This document shows positions 1 to 7,979 of a DNA stretch of 14,714 nucleotides, piece after piece (position 1 is the first letter of the stretch; every line of letters begins with the position of its first letter). Origin of the DNA: CAZQKL01 sp964593895 [NCBI: uncultured bacterium] (lineage in GTDB: Bacteria; DYJV01); NCBI GenBank assembly GCA_964593895.1, contig CAZQKL010000040.1, forward strand, positions 1 through 14,714, read 5' to 3'. Below the pieces are notes generated by a model, which did no database searches, was not told the origin of the DNA, and saw only the letters and a program-made list of their open reading frames with translations. The position numbers were made by a program, and so were the translations under genes.

Positions 1-1
1 A

Positions 2-733
2 ATTAGACTTTCTCCTCAGAAGGATTGGGAAGTGAATGAAACTGAGAATTTAGAAAAAATTATTAAAATTTACGAAGAAATTAAGGATGAATTTAACTCA
101 TCTCAGAAAAATGGCAAAAAAGTATCCCTTGCAGATTTAATTGTTCTTGGTGGTTGTGCTGGAATAGAGTTAGCAGTTAAAAATGCCGGGTTTGAAATAT
201 CTGTTCCGTTTACTCCTGGAAGAGTAGATGCTACTCAGGACCAAACAGATATTTTTTCATTCTCTGTAATGGAACCTGTTGCTGATGGTTTTAGAAATTA
301 CTTGAAAAAAGATTATTTTAAAAAATATAGATTTTTACCTGAGGAATTTTTAATTGATAAGGCGCATCTTTTAACATTAACCCCTCCTGAGATGACAGTT
401 TTAGTTGGGGGCTTGAGAGTTCTTGGGGCAAATTTTAACAATTCTGAATTTGGAGTTTTTACAGAAAACAAAGAAAAATTGACAAATGATTTTTTTGTTA
501 ACTTACTTGATAATAATATTGAATGGAAGCCAATATCTGAAGACCAATTTATTTTTGATTGTGGAAAATACAAAGCTACAAGATTTGACCTTATTTTTGG
601 AGCAAATGCAGAATTAAGAGCAATTGCCGAAGTTTATGCAAGTGATGATGCCAAAGAGAAATTTGTAAATGATTTTATAAAAGCTTGGGATAAAGTTATG
701 AACCTTGATAGATTTGATGTTAAGTGGTGGTAA
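2..733 (+). CDS. katG: Catalase-peroxidase KatG, C-terminal part (5' end outside window)
   Basis: KatG is a bifunctional haem enzyme that breaks down hydrogen peroxide by catalase and peroxidase activity. Only the last 243 residues are visible. The reading frame is open to the left edge: a GTG at base 32 lies inside the conserved stretch reading [11 protein letters not shown], so it is a valine codon and not a start. The visible part is the C-terminal, haem-free peroxidase-like domain. It carries the family motifs [15 protein letters not shown] and [11 protein letters not shown], followed by [20 protein letters not shown] and a typical end, [10 protein letters not shown], to which this protein adds KWW. 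Full-length family members are about 720-750 residues, so about two thirds, including the haem pocket, lies outside. It is the only gene here on the + strand. Its last 14 bases overlap the end of purB on the other strand. Family assignment is secure; whether the enzyme is intact upstream cannot be seen. Confidence 0.95.
   Translation: MRLSPQKDWEVNETENLEKIIKIYEEIKDEFNSSQKNGKKVSLADLIVLGGCAGIELAVKNAGFEISVPFTPGRVDATQDQTDIFSFSVMEPVADGFRNYLKKDYFKKYRFLPEEFLIDKAHLLTLTPPEMTVLVGGLRVLGANFNNSEFGVFTENKEKLTNDFFVNLLDNNIEWKPISEDQFIFDCGKYKATRFDLIFGANAELRAIAEVYASDDAKEKFVNDFIKAWDKVMNLDRFDVKWW
720..733. other. Convergent 3' overlap of katG and purB
   Basis: The purB stop (TAA on the - strand, bases 722-720) lies inside the last codons of katG, whose stop is at 731-733. 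The final Lys-Trp-Trp codons of KatG are therefore antisense to the end of purB. I see no hairpin followed by a T-run on either strand here. The two transcripts probably run into each other or end within the opposite gene. Confidence 0.9.
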
Positions 734-2018
734 AAACTTTTTTGAAAATATAGTCCATATATTTAAGATGGTATTTTAAATCAAATAGCTCTTTAAGTTC
801 AGAGATGGAGAGGTATTTTGTTACCTCTTCATCTGAACTTAATTGAGTGAAAAAATCTTTATTTTCTTTCCAAACTTTCATTGCATTTCTCTGAACTAAC
901 CTATAAGCTTCCTCTCTTGTTAAACCCTTCTCTGTTAATGCAAGTAAAACTCTTTGAGAAAAGATTAGGCCATTTGTTAAATTTAGATTTTTTTTCATTT
1001 TTTCAGGGTAAACAACTAAATTTTCAATAATTCCTTTAAATCTATTGATTAAAAAATCAAGATTTGTAGTGCTATCTGGAGCAATAATTCTTTCAACTGA
1101 TGAATGGCTAATATCCCTTTCATGCCACAAAGCAATATTTTCAAAAGATGGAATTACATAACTTCTTACAACTCTTGCAAGACCTGTAACATTTTCAGAT
1201 AAAATTGGGTTTCTCTTATGAGGCATGGCAGATGAGCCTTTTTGACCTTCAGAAAAATATTCTTCAGCTTCAAGAACCTCTGTTCTTTGTAAATGCCTTA
1301 TTTCAATAGCAAATTTTTCAAAACTTGAAGCAATTAACCCTAATGTTGAAAAGAATTGAGCATAAATATCTCTTTGAATAATTTGAGTGGAAATGTTTGC
1401 TGGTTTTAGACCAAGAATTCTACATGCTATTTCTTCAACTTCAGGCGGAACATTTGCATAAGTTCCTGTTGCACCTGAAATTTTACCAATACTTATTTCA
1501 TCAATTGCTCTTTTTAATCTATCAATATTTCTTTTAGTCTCATCATACCAAACAGCAAGCTTAAATCCAAATGTTATTGGTTCTGCATGAACTCCATGCG
1601 TTCTTCCAATCATTACAGTATCTTTATATTGATACGCTTTTTCCTTTAAAATTGAATTAAATTCTATTAAATCATCAAGTAAAACTTCTCCTGCTTCTTT
1701 TAAAAGAAGACTAAAAGATGTATCAAGAATATCTGAAGAAGTCAAACCCATATGGATAAACCTTGAGTCTTCTCCAACATATTCAGCTACACATGTTAAA
1801 AAAGCAATAACATCATGCTTAACAACTTTTTCTATTTCCTTAATTCTTTGAACATTAAAATTTGCTTTTTCTTTTATATTTTTTAAAGAATTTTCTGGAA
1901 TTTTTCCCAATTTATGCCAAGCTTCACACACAGCAAGTTCAACATCAAGCCATTTTCTAAATTTATTCTCTTCTGACCAGATTTTTTTCATTACATCGCG
2001 AGAATATCTTTCAATCAT
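720..2018 (-). CDS. purB: Adenylosuccinate lyase
   Basis: PurB removes fumarate from SAICAR in purine synthesis and from adenylosuccinate in the last step to AMP; it is a cytoplasmic homotetramer. The protein has 432 residues, normal for the short bacterial form. The fumarase/aspartase superfamily signature [11 protein letters not shown] is at residues 261-271, with the catalytic loop serines at 262-263. Histidines expected at the active site are H68 (in KHDV), H89 (in [10 protein letters not shown]) and H141 (in [14 protein letters not shown]). The ATG at 2018 overlaps the efp stop in an ATGA arrangement, and a weak AAAGGG lies about 10 bases upstream, so translation is probably coupled to efp. 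It is the last gene of the long - strand chain and ends inside katG. Nothing appears missing or broken. Confidence 0.97.
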   Translation of the reverse strand: MIERYSRDVMKKIWSEENKFRKWLDVELAVCEAWHKLGKIPENSLKNIKEKANFNVQRIKEIEKVVKHDVIAFLTCVAEYVGEDSRFIHMGLTSSDILDTSFSLLLKEAGEVLLDDLIEFNSILKEKAYQYKDTVMIGRTHGVHAEPITFGFKLAVWYDETKRNIDRLKRAIDEISIGKISGATGTYANVPPEVEEIACRILGLKPANISTQIIQRDIYAQFFSTLGLIASSFEKFAIEIRHLQRTEVLEAEEYFSEGQKGSSAMPHKRNPILSENVTGLARVVRSYVIPSFENIALWHERDISHSSVERIIAPDSTTNLDFLINRFKGIIENLVVYPEKMKKNLNLTNGLIFSQRVLLALTEKGLTREEAYRLVQRNAMKVWKENKDFFTQLSSDEEVTKYLSISELKELFDLKYHLKYMDYIFKKVFTTT

Positions 2019-2581
2019 TTTGATTTAACCCTTTCCACATATTCTCCTGTTCTAGTATCAACTTTTATTATATCACCATTATTTATAAAAAGAGGAACAT
2101 TTAAAGTGTATCCAGTTTCAACTGTTGCAGGTTTTGTTGCACTACTAACTGTATCTCCTTTAATCCATGGTTCAGTATGAGTAACTTCAAGTTCAACAAA
2201 GTTTGGTAGTTCAACACTAACTGGTTCACCTTTAAAAAAAAGAACAGTTACATTTATATTTTCTTTTAGAAAATTTTTTTCATATTCCAATTTTTCTTTT
2301 GAAATTGGTATCTGGTCATAAGTTTCATTATCCATAAAATAAAAATTTTCATCATCTGAATAAAGAAATTGCATCTCTTTCTCTTCAAGGTCAGGTTTTT
2401 TTATTTTTTCTCCAACTTTAAAAGTTTTATCAAGAACCTGACCTGTTATTAAGTTTTTAATTTTTGTCCTTACAAAAGCAGCTCCTTTTCCAGGTTTAAC
2501 ATGAAGAAAATCAATTATTATATAAGGTTCATCATTGAGTTCAATTTTTAATCCCTTTCTTATATCTGATGTGTTATACAT
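2015..2581 (-). CDS. efp: Translation elongation factor P
   Basis: EF-P binds ribosomes stalled at runs of proline codons and promotes peptide bond formation. The 188-residue length is standard, and all three domains can be traced: an N-terminal KOW-like domain (about 1-62), then two OB-fold domains (about 63-127 and 128-186). The exposed loop reading VKPGKGAAFVRTK places Lys32 at the tip, the position that is modified in lysine-type EF-Ps; no modification gene (epmA, epmB or ymfI) is in the window. The C-terminal signature region (VNNGDIIKVDTRTGEYVER-like, here with INNGDIIKVDTRTG) is present. The start has a near-perfect Shine-Dalgarno, AAAGGAGG, four bases before the ATG, the strongest in this window, which suits a highly expressed protein. 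The stop overlaps the purB start by four bases. Confidence 0.97.
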   Translation of the reverse strand: MYNTSDIRKGLKIELNDEPYIIIDFLHVKPGKGAAFVRTKIKNLITGQVLDKTFKVGEKIKKPDLEEKEMQFLYSDDENFYFMDNETYDQIPISKEKLEYEKNFLKENINVTVLFFKGEPVSVELPNFVELEVTHTEPWIKGDTVSSATKPATVETGYTLNVPLFINNGDIIKVDTRTGEYVERVKSK

Positions 2582-2585
2582 CTCT

Positions 2586-2593
2586 CCTCCTTT
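2586..2593 (-). promoter_or_regulatory. Strong Shine-Dalgarno of efp
   Basis: AAAGGAGG on the - strand, four bases before the efp ATG. The first A is the last base of the TAA stop of the preceding unknown gene. It is the best ribosome-binding match in the window. Confidence 0.85.
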
Positions 2594-3141
2594 TAATTTA
2601 AGATTTTGCTTTCATGTTTTTCTTTCTCTTTGCTGTTAATTATTTCATGAAATTCCCGGATTATATCTTTTGATTTATTTTCACTATTTCTATCTCCAAT
2701 GTATTTTTCAATTGTTTCAAGTGTCCATTTTTTTATCCCATTTTCAACGTAATCGTATCTCAATTTTTGAATTAAAACAATCCCAACAGCAATTATTTTG
2801 TAGTAATCTCTTAATAAAACTCTTGCTTCTTCATAGTTATTTAAACTAACAACAGCACCCATGGAGAAAAAAGCAAATAAAATTCCCTTTTCTTGAAGAT
2901 TTTTAAAATTAAATGTTTCAAAGATTTTTTCAAAAAAGTAATCAAGAAAGATGTTTCTTGTTATATCAAGTTCTTTTGAAAAAAAGTATATTCCTGCATT
3001 CCAGCTTAAAAAACATTTATTTTTCATAGATTTTATCTCATATTTTTCAATGTTTCTTTTAATTATTGGATAGCACAATTCAAAGGAATTAAGCAAATTG
3101 TATAATTCTTTTGCTTTTTCTTTAACATTTAATATTTCCAT
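2593..3141 (-). CDS. Unknown 182-residue protein between cheY and efp
   Basis: I do not recognise this family. The frame is open from a GTG at 3150, but that GTG lies inside the sequence AGGTGAT, a close match to the extended Shine-Dalgarno, and an ATG follows four bases later at 3141. I therefore place the start there (first residues MEILNVKEKAKELYNLL). The protein looks soluble and mainly helical, rich in Lys, Glu, Ile, Phe and Tyr, with no signal peptide. A moderately hydrophobic stretch near residues 84-97 (GILFAFFSMGAVVS) is too weak to call a membrane segment. The C-terminal 30 residues are very charged (Lys/Glu). It follows cheY by 11 bases and precedes efp by 11 bases. Its place after cheY makes a role next to the chemosensory genes possible, but the efp-purB side is equally close, so no function is assigned. 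Confidence 0.8.
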   Translation of the reverse strand: MEILNVKEKAKELYNLLNSFELCYPIIKRNIEKYEIKSMKNKCFLSWNAGIYFFSKELDITRNIFLDYFFEKIFETFNFKNLQEKGILFAFFSMGAVVSLNNYEEARVLLRDYYKIIAVGIVLIQKLRYDYVENGIKKWTLETIEKYIGDRNSENKSKDIIREFHEIINSKEKEKHESKILN

Positions 3142-3145
3142 TTTA

Positions 3146-3152
3146 ATCACCT
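3146..3152 (-). promoter_or_regulatory. Shine-Dalgarno that fixes the start of the unknown gene
   Basis: The - strand reads TAGAGGTGATTAAAATG. TAG is the cheY stop, AGGTGAT matches the 3' half of the extended Shine-Dalgarno, and the ATG is four bases further on. The in-frame GTG at 3150 is part of this site, so it is unlikely to be the initiation codon. Confidence 0.75.
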
Positions 3153-3542
3153 CTATTTTATTCCATATTTTTCAAATGCTTTGTCAATCTCTTTTTTCAA
3201 AATATCTGGTTTAAAAGGTTTAACAACATAACCATCAGCCCCAAGCTTTAATGCTCTCTGTTTATCTTCTTCTCTACCTTCTGTTGTTAACATTATTATC
3301 GGAATATTTTTAAATTCTTCATGATTTTTTACCCTATATAAAAATTCAAGTCCATTCATATTTGGCATGTTTATATCGCAAATTATGAAATCAACTTTGT
3401 GACCACTTAAAATTTCAAGAGCTTCAAGCCCATCACCAGCTTCATACTTATTTTCAATATCATACATTTTTTTTAATGCAAATATAACCATCTTTCTTAA
3501 AGTTGGCGAATCATCTACTACTAAAACTGATTTTCCCGCCAT
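3153..3542 (-). CDS. cheY: Single-domain response regulator, CheY-like
   Basis: This is a 129-residue receiver domain with no output domain. The acidic pair is D10-D11, the phospho-acceptor is D56 (in ICDINMPNMNG), the switch threonine is T86 (in IIMLTTEG) and the conserved lysine is K108 (in VVKPF), so all receiver active-site residues are present. In chemotaxis, CheY carries phosphate from CheA to the flagellar switch or to another output. Here it lies 10 bases downstream of cheB, with AAGGAG six bases before its ATG; the cheB stop TAA is part of that site. The context (cheR-cheB-cheY) supports a chemosensory role. The SPTLRKM opening and the TTEG/DKQRAL segment resemble CheY-type regulators. 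No flagellar genes are in view, so the output could be something other than motility, such as pili or gene expression. Confidence 0.92.
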   Translation of the reverse strand: MAGKSVLVVDDSPTLRKMVIFALKKMYDIENKYEAGDGLEALEILSGHKVDFIICDINMPNMNGLEFLYRVKNHEEFKNIPIIMLTTEGREEDKQRALKLGADGYVVKPFKPDILKKEIDKAFEKYGIK

Positions 3543-3552
3543 TTTTTTCTCC

Positions 3553-4638
3553 TTAAATTGAAGCTTCTATTTTTCTTACTATCTCTTTTGGAATTTCCTG
3601 TAAAGGTAAAACTTTATCAACAAGTCCCTTTTCAATTGCAACTCTTGGCATACCAAAAACTGCTGATGTTTCCTTGTCTTGGGCAATTACATAAGCTCCT
3701 TTTGGCTTTAACTTTTCAAGCCCTTTTGAGCCATCTGAACCCATCCCTGTCATTATTACAGCTATTACATCACCACCAAGGGTCTCTGCAGCAGTTTCAT
3801 ACATAATATCAACTTGAGGATGATAAAGTGTATCTTCAGGCTGTTTTGTAATATTTAAATAAACAATTGAGCCTCTTTTTCTGATTTTTATATGATATCC
3901 AGCTTTTCCAATAAAAATCTTACCTTTTTGTAATATATCACCATCATTTGCTTCAACAACTGTTAAAGGGCATAGTTTATTCAATCTATCAGCCATCGGT
4001 TTAGTAAATCCTGGTGGCATGTGCTGAGCAACAACTATTGGAACAGGAAAATTTTCAGGAAATTGAGGTAAAATTTCCTGAAGAGCAGGGGGACCTCCAG
4101 TTGAAATTCCAATTAATACTGCCTTGTATTTTACTTTTTCTAATGGCTTCTCTTTTATAGTTAATTTAGGTATTTCTAATAGTCTTCTTTCAGGTTCAGG
4201 TCTTTCTATTATTTTTCTTTTTGCCTTTTTTAAATCAACAGTGACAGCAGCTCTTATTTTTTCAACAAGTTCTAATTCAAGTTTAGCAAGTTCACTTGCA
4301 AGTGCAGTTGGTTTTGTAATAAAATCTACAGCTCCCAAATCTAATGCTTTTAATGTAATATCAGCTCCTTTTGCTGTTAATCCACTTACCATTATACATG
4401 GAATAGGATTAGGCAAGCTCATAATTCTTTTTAAAGTTTCAAGCCCATCCATAACAGGCATTTCTATATCAAGAGTAATTACATCAGGCCTTGTCTTTTC
4501 TATAAATTCAAGGGCTTCTTTCCCATTTTTTGCATATCCAATAATTTCTATATCTGGATACTTTTCAAGCATTTTTCTAATTGTAATTCTTATCAATGCT
4601 GAATCATCAACTATTAAAACTTTGATTTTTTTCTCCAT
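3553..4638 (-). CDS. cheB: Chemotaxis protein-glutamate methylesterase CheB
   Basis: CheB removes methyl groups from (and deamidates) receptor glutamates, which resets the chemosensory array; its activity rises when its receiver is phosphorylated by CheA. The protein has 361 residues, normal for the family. The N-terminal receiver domain (about 4-122) has D11, D12, phospho-acceptor D57 (in TLDIEMPVMDG) and K109. A charged linker (about 123-168) leads to the C-terminal esterase domain (about 170-358) with the catalytic triad S179 (in GISTGGPPAL), H206 (in AQHMPPGFT) and D302 (in MTGMGSDG). All key residues are present, so the enzyme should be active. The start has AGGAGG 10 bases before the ATG, overlapping the cheR stop. 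cheR lies 14 bases upstream and cheY 10 bases downstream. Neither CheA, its expected kinase, nor receptors are in the window. Confidence 0.97.
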   Translation of the reverse strand: MEKKIKVLIVDDSALIRITIRKMLEKYPDIEIIGYAKNGKEALEFIEKTRPDVITLDIEMPVMDGLETLKRIMSLPNPIPCIMVSGLTAKGADITLKALDLGAVDFITKPTALASELAKLELELVEKIRAAVTVDLKKAKRKIIERPEPERRLLEIPKLTIKEKPLEKVKYKAVLIGISTGGPPALQEILPQFPENFPVPIVVAQHMPPGFTKPMADRLNKLCPLTVVEANDGDILQKGKIFIGKAGYHIKIRKRGSIVYLNITKQPEDTLYHPQVDIMYETAAETLGGDVIAVIMTGMGSDGSKGLEKLKPKGAYVIAQDKETSAVFGMPRVAIEKGLVDKVLPLQEIPKEIVRKIEASI

Positions 4639-4652
4639 TTTAAAAAAGCCTC

Positions 4653-5486
4653 CTACTCTTTTTTGTAAAGTAGAACCTTAGATGTTGGAACAAGTTTGTA
4701 TAAATTTGTTACTTTAAAAAGAGATTCTGATTGTCCAATGAAGAGATAGCCACCTTTAACCAATGATTGATAAAAACTTTCAACAACTTTTTTCTTTGCT
4801 TCAAGGTCAAAATAGATTAAAACATTTCTGCAAAAAATAACATGGATATTTTTCATTAAACTCATCTGAGTTTTATTTAAAAGGTTTAAATATCTGAAAC
4901 TCACCATTCTTTTAATTTCATCTGAAATTTTGTAATAACCTTCAGGGGTTTTGGTAAAATACTTTTTCTTATATTCTGGTGGAGTAGTTCTAAATGCAGC
5001 TTCAGTATAAATCCCTTTTCTTGCTTCTTCTAATGCTGAAATTGAAATATCTGTTCCAATAATTTCAACTCTCCAGCTTTCATCAAGAGGCTTTTTCTCT
5101 TTTAACAAAATTGCAATTGTATATGGTTCTGCACCTGTAGAACAAGCAGCACTCCAAATTTTTATATGCTTTGTGGGGGTATTTTTTGAGATTTCAGGTA
5201 GAACAAAATTTATTAATGCATCAAATTGAGCTGGTTCTCTGAAAAAATATGTTTCATTAACAGTTAAAAGGTCAACGAGCACCTTTAATTCTTCTTCTCT
5301 TTTTGGGTCATACTTTAAAAATTGGTAATATTCTTTGAAAGATGATAATCTCAATTTTTCCACCCGAGATTTTACTCTTTTCTGAAATAAAATTTTTTGA
5401 CTGCCTGTAAATGTTAGACCACAATAATTATAGATTAAATCAGATAGAAGCTTAAATTCCTCTTCTGACATTTTTAATAGAGCCAT
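4653..5486 (-). CDS. cheR: Chemotaxis protein methyltransferase CheR
   Basis: CheR transfers methyl groups from S-adenosylmethionine to glutamates on chemoreceptors, opposing CheB. The protein has 277 residues, normal length. An N-terminal helical domain (about 8-75) contains the family sequence LLTVNETYFFREPAQF (about 73-88). The Rossmann-type methyltransferase domain follows, with the SAM-binding loop WSAACSTGAEPYT at 111-123 and HVIFCRNVLIYFD near residues 215-227. The SAM loop has Ala at 119, where the family usually has Glu (STGEEPY); Glu120 is kept, so I take this as a mild variation. The C-terminus lacks the NWETF-binding pentapeptide-related extensions and TPR repeats seen in some CheR fusions. 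The start has GGAG six bases before the ATG, and only three bases separate it from the HEAT-repeat gene stop, so the two are likely translated together. Confidence 0.96.
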   Translation of the reverse strand: MALLKMSEEEFKLLSDLIYNYCGLTFTGSQKILFQKRVKSRVEKLRLSSFKEYYQFLKYDPKREEELKVLVDLLTVNETYFFREPAQFDALINFVLPEISKNTPTKHIKIWSAACSTGAEPYTIAILLKEKKPLDESWRVEIIGTDISISALEEARKGIYTEAAFRTTPPEYKKKYFTKTPEGYYKISDEIKRMVSFRYLNLLNKTQMSLMKNIHVIFCRNVLIYFDLEAKKKVVESFYQSLVKGGYLFIGQSESLFKVTNLYKLVPTSKVLLYKKE

Positions 5487-5489
5487 TTA

Positions 5490-7958
5490 TCACTCCAATA
5501 CTATTGAATTTGAATTAAACCAGTTACATAATGTTTTTAAGAAATTATTTTTTTCTTTATTGCAAATTTCCATATAATCTTCCTTTATTGCATGAAAATA
5601 TTTCAAAATCATCATTTTTATAGAAGTGTAGGGGGTGTTGAAATATAATTCTTTTAAAAATTTTACTTCATTTTTCAATTTAAGTTCTTTTAAAATTGAA
5701 AGTAGAAGTCTTTTAATTACAATATTTTCACTTTCTTTAATAAATTTTTCAACAACTTCAAAAAGGTAATTATTACTTTGTAAAATTTGAAAAATTGCAT
5801 CATATGTGGAATATGCTAATTCAGGATTAGCAAGATTTGGTATTAAATTTGATAATACATCTTCATAAGGATAATTTTTTAAAACCTGAATACAGCTATT
5901 TTTAATTATATTTTCAGCTTCTCCTTTAACTTCTTTAAATACTTTTAAAATTTCATCCTTTATCTCATCTGAAATTATATTTTTTAATGCAAGTATAACT
6001 GAATTTTTAATAAGCCAGTTATCTTCTTCAAGAAATGGAAACAGATATTCAAGGACCTCTTCTTTACCAATTTCTCCCATCGTTAAAATTATTTCACTCT
6101 TTAGGTCTATTTCATCAGTTTCAAAAAGAATATCTGATAATGGTTCAATAATTGTCTCATCACCTATAACTCTCAATGCTTGGACAATTATTAATTTTGT
6201 TTCAATATCAGTCAATTCATCCTGCAAAATTTCAAGAAATGTATCTTTAAGGTCTTTTTCATAATAATTTCTGATTGCTCTTACAATATAAGGTTTTAAT
6301 TTTTTTAAAGCTTCATCAAATAAGATGTTTTTTAAAGCTTCAAAAGCTCTATCTTCCTGGATTGAACCAAGAGCATAAATTGCTTCAATTTGCACAGCTT
6401 CATCAGTATCATAAACTCCAAGTAATATTTTATCATAAAATTCACTCTCAATTATTATTCTTCTATTAAGTTCAATTTTTGCAAGATAATCAATTGCACT
6501 ATAAACTTCTTTTCTTACAAGTGGATTTGGATGTTCAATATAAGATAAAATTTTTGGAAGATAATCTGTGTTGTTTGATATAGCAATAATTTTTATAACA
6601 GATGGAAGAGCCTTTGAATTTTCATTTTCAAGAATATTTACAAGTTTATTCAAAATCTCTTTATAATTAGCAAGCACAATAAGAACACGCTCTGATGCTT
6701 CTCTAATTTCATCATTTGAGCTTTCAAGCATTGAAAGTAATTTGTTTACAAATTCTTCTTTTGCTTTAATCTCTGAAAAGCTTAGGATTAAAGCTTCACT
6801 TGCTCCAACTATAATTTCATTATGTTCATTTTCAAGTAAAGAATTTAAAAATTCATTCACCTTTTCTTCTGTTGAATATCCAAGAACCTTTGCAATGTGA
6901 TATCTTATGTGGGTATCATTAATTTCATTGAATATTTTTATTAATTTTTCAGGATTATCGTAAGCATGTTTTATTAAAAGTTCATTTGCTAAATCTTCAA
7001 GCTCTTCAACTGGAATGAGTTTTATAAGAATTTCAATTGGCAATGTATTTCCTGCCCATTGAATAATTTGTAAAATTTTATATTGGAGTTCAATATCTGA
7101 ACCTTCAAAAATTTCCTTAAAAGTCTCTTCAAGATGAGAAAAATCTATTTTTTTTAAATTTTCAAGAGTGTAATCCTGCAAAAATCTATTTCTTTCAAGC
7201 CTTCCAAAATTGTAAGTATTCTGTGCTATGTTAAATATTGCTTTTAATCCTTCTAACTTTATATCATTGTCAGTTGAAGTATTTACTTCCTTAATAATGT
7301 ATGGCAAAGCTTCTTCAAATCCAATTTTCCCAAGGGCTTCAAGGGTCACCTGTTTTAATTCATCAAATTCAAGTTGTTTAATTAAATCATGAATAGCAAG
7401 CTCATCACCTATTTCACCAAGTGAAGTAATAATTACAAATCTTTCCCATATATCCTTTTCTTTAAGTTTTTTTAATAAAGGTAAAACCGCTTTTGGAGAT
7501 TTTATTCTTCCCAGAGCTTCAGCTGATGCATAAAAAACATTTTCATTTTCATCATCTAATGCTTCAATTAAACCCTCTACTGCTCTTTCTTCACCAAGAT
7601 TTCCAAGAGTATTGCATGCAAAAATTCTCACATCTTCATCATCATCCTTTAAAGCTTCCAGAAGTGGGGGAACAACATCTTCTCCAAGTTTTTCAAGTGT
7701 TTGCATAGCAGAATTTCTAACATTAGGGTCTTCATCCCTTAAATATTCTGTTAAAATTGGAATTGCTTCAGGTGATTTAATTTTGCAAACCGCTTCAATT
7801 GCAGCATTTCTAATTTGCCAGTCTTTGTGAGAATATAACTCAAGTAAAGGTTTTAGTGCCCGCGGGTCACCAAATTCTCCAAGCACCTGGATTGCCCGAA
7901 GTTTTGTTGCAAAATCATCCTCTTTGAGCTGGTTAACAAAAAATTCAAGTTCATCCAT
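5490..7958 (-). CDS. Large HEAT-repeat protein in the chemosensory cluster
   Basis: The 822-residue protein is built almost entirely of HEAT repeats of about 31 residues, of the PBS-lyase HEAT-like type. These form curved alpha-solenoids that bind other proteins. The clearest repeats are seven in a row at about residues 5-225, each with a pattern like D.d..VR..A...LG.ig...a...L...L (for example 105-135 and 136-167). A second clear block is at about 470-670, for example DTDEAVQIEAIYALGSI at 517-533. Between and after these blocks the repeats are worn but still helical. There is no signal peptide, membrane segment or enzyme motif, so a cytoplasmic scaffold is the best inference. AGAGG lies nine bases before the ATG. 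The gene sits 21 bases after the small unknown gene and three bases before cheR, so it probably serves the same chemosensory pathway, perhaps as a docking or adaptor protein. Its partner cannot be read from the sequence. Confidence 0.93.
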   Translation of the reverse strand: MDELEFFVNQLKEDDFATKLRAIQVLGEFGDPRALKPLLELYSHKDWQIRNAAIEAVCKIKSPEAIPILTEYLRDEDPNVRNSAMQTLEKLGEDVVPPLLEALKDDDEDVRIFACNTLGNLGEERAVEGLIEALDDENENVFYASAEALGRIKSPKAVLPLLKKLKEKDIWERFVIITSLGEIGDELAIHDLIKQLEFDELKQVTLEALGKIGFEEALPYIIKEVNTSTDNDIKLEGLKAIFNIAQNTYNFGRLERNRFLQDYTLENLKKIDFSHLEETFKEIFEGSDIELQYKILQIIQWAGNTLPIEILIKLIPVEELEDLANELLIKHAYDNPEKLIKIFNEINDTHIRYHIAKVLGYSTEEKVNEFLNSLLENEHNEIIVGASEALILSFSEIKAKEEFVNKLLSMLESSNDEIREASERVLIVLANYKEILNKLVNILENENSKALPSVIKIIAISNNTDYLPKILSYIEHPNPLVRKEVYSAIDYLAKIELNRRIIIESEFYDKILLGVYDTDEAVQIEAIYALGSIQEDRAFEALKNILFDEALKKLKPYIVRAIRNYYEKDLKDTFLEILQDELTDIETKLIIVQALRVIGDETIIEPLSDILFETDEIDLKSEIILTMGEIGKEEVLEYLFPFLEEDNWLIKNSVILALKNIISDEIKDEILKVFKEVKGEAENIIKNSCIQVLKNYPYEDVLSNLIPNLANPELAYSTYDAIFQILQSNNYLFEVVEKFIKESENIVIKRLLLSILKELKLKNEVKFLKELYFNTPYTSIKMMILKYFHAIKEDYMEICNKEKNNFLKTLCNWFNSNSIVLE

Positions 7959-7979
7959 TGAATTTACCTCTTTTAAAGT

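Noticed and set aside
2-733. A truncated katG starting at the GTG at base 32, which would be a pseudogene or separate small protein
   Set aside because: The frame is open to the window edge and codes conserved KatG residues upstream of that GTG, so the gene is cut by the window, not broken.
4124-4681. A 185-residue open frame on the + strand opposite cheB and the end of cheR
   Set aside because: It is fully antisense to cheB and the cheR end, which are clear families with intact active sites. Its Ser/Ile/Phe-rich content follows from the complement of AT-rich coding DNA, and it has no convincing ribosome-binding site or known motif.
4653-5486. Glu to Ala change in the CheR SAM loop (STGAEPY) as a sign of an inactive enzyme
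   Set aside because: The neighbouring Glu120 and all other loop and family motifs are kept, so the change alone does not argue for loss of activity.
6275-7830. Several + strand frames of 60-72 residues opposite the HEAT-repeat gene, rich in Leu, His and Gln
   Set aside because: They are shadows of the repeat-coding strand: the regular Leu/Lys/Glu codons of HEAT repeats give Leu/His/Gln-rich complements. No start signals support them.
5490-7958. Possible tandem DNA repeats in the HEAT-repeat gene
   Set aside because: The repeats are visible in the protein pattern, but the DNA copies have diverged and I do not see near-identical direct repeats.
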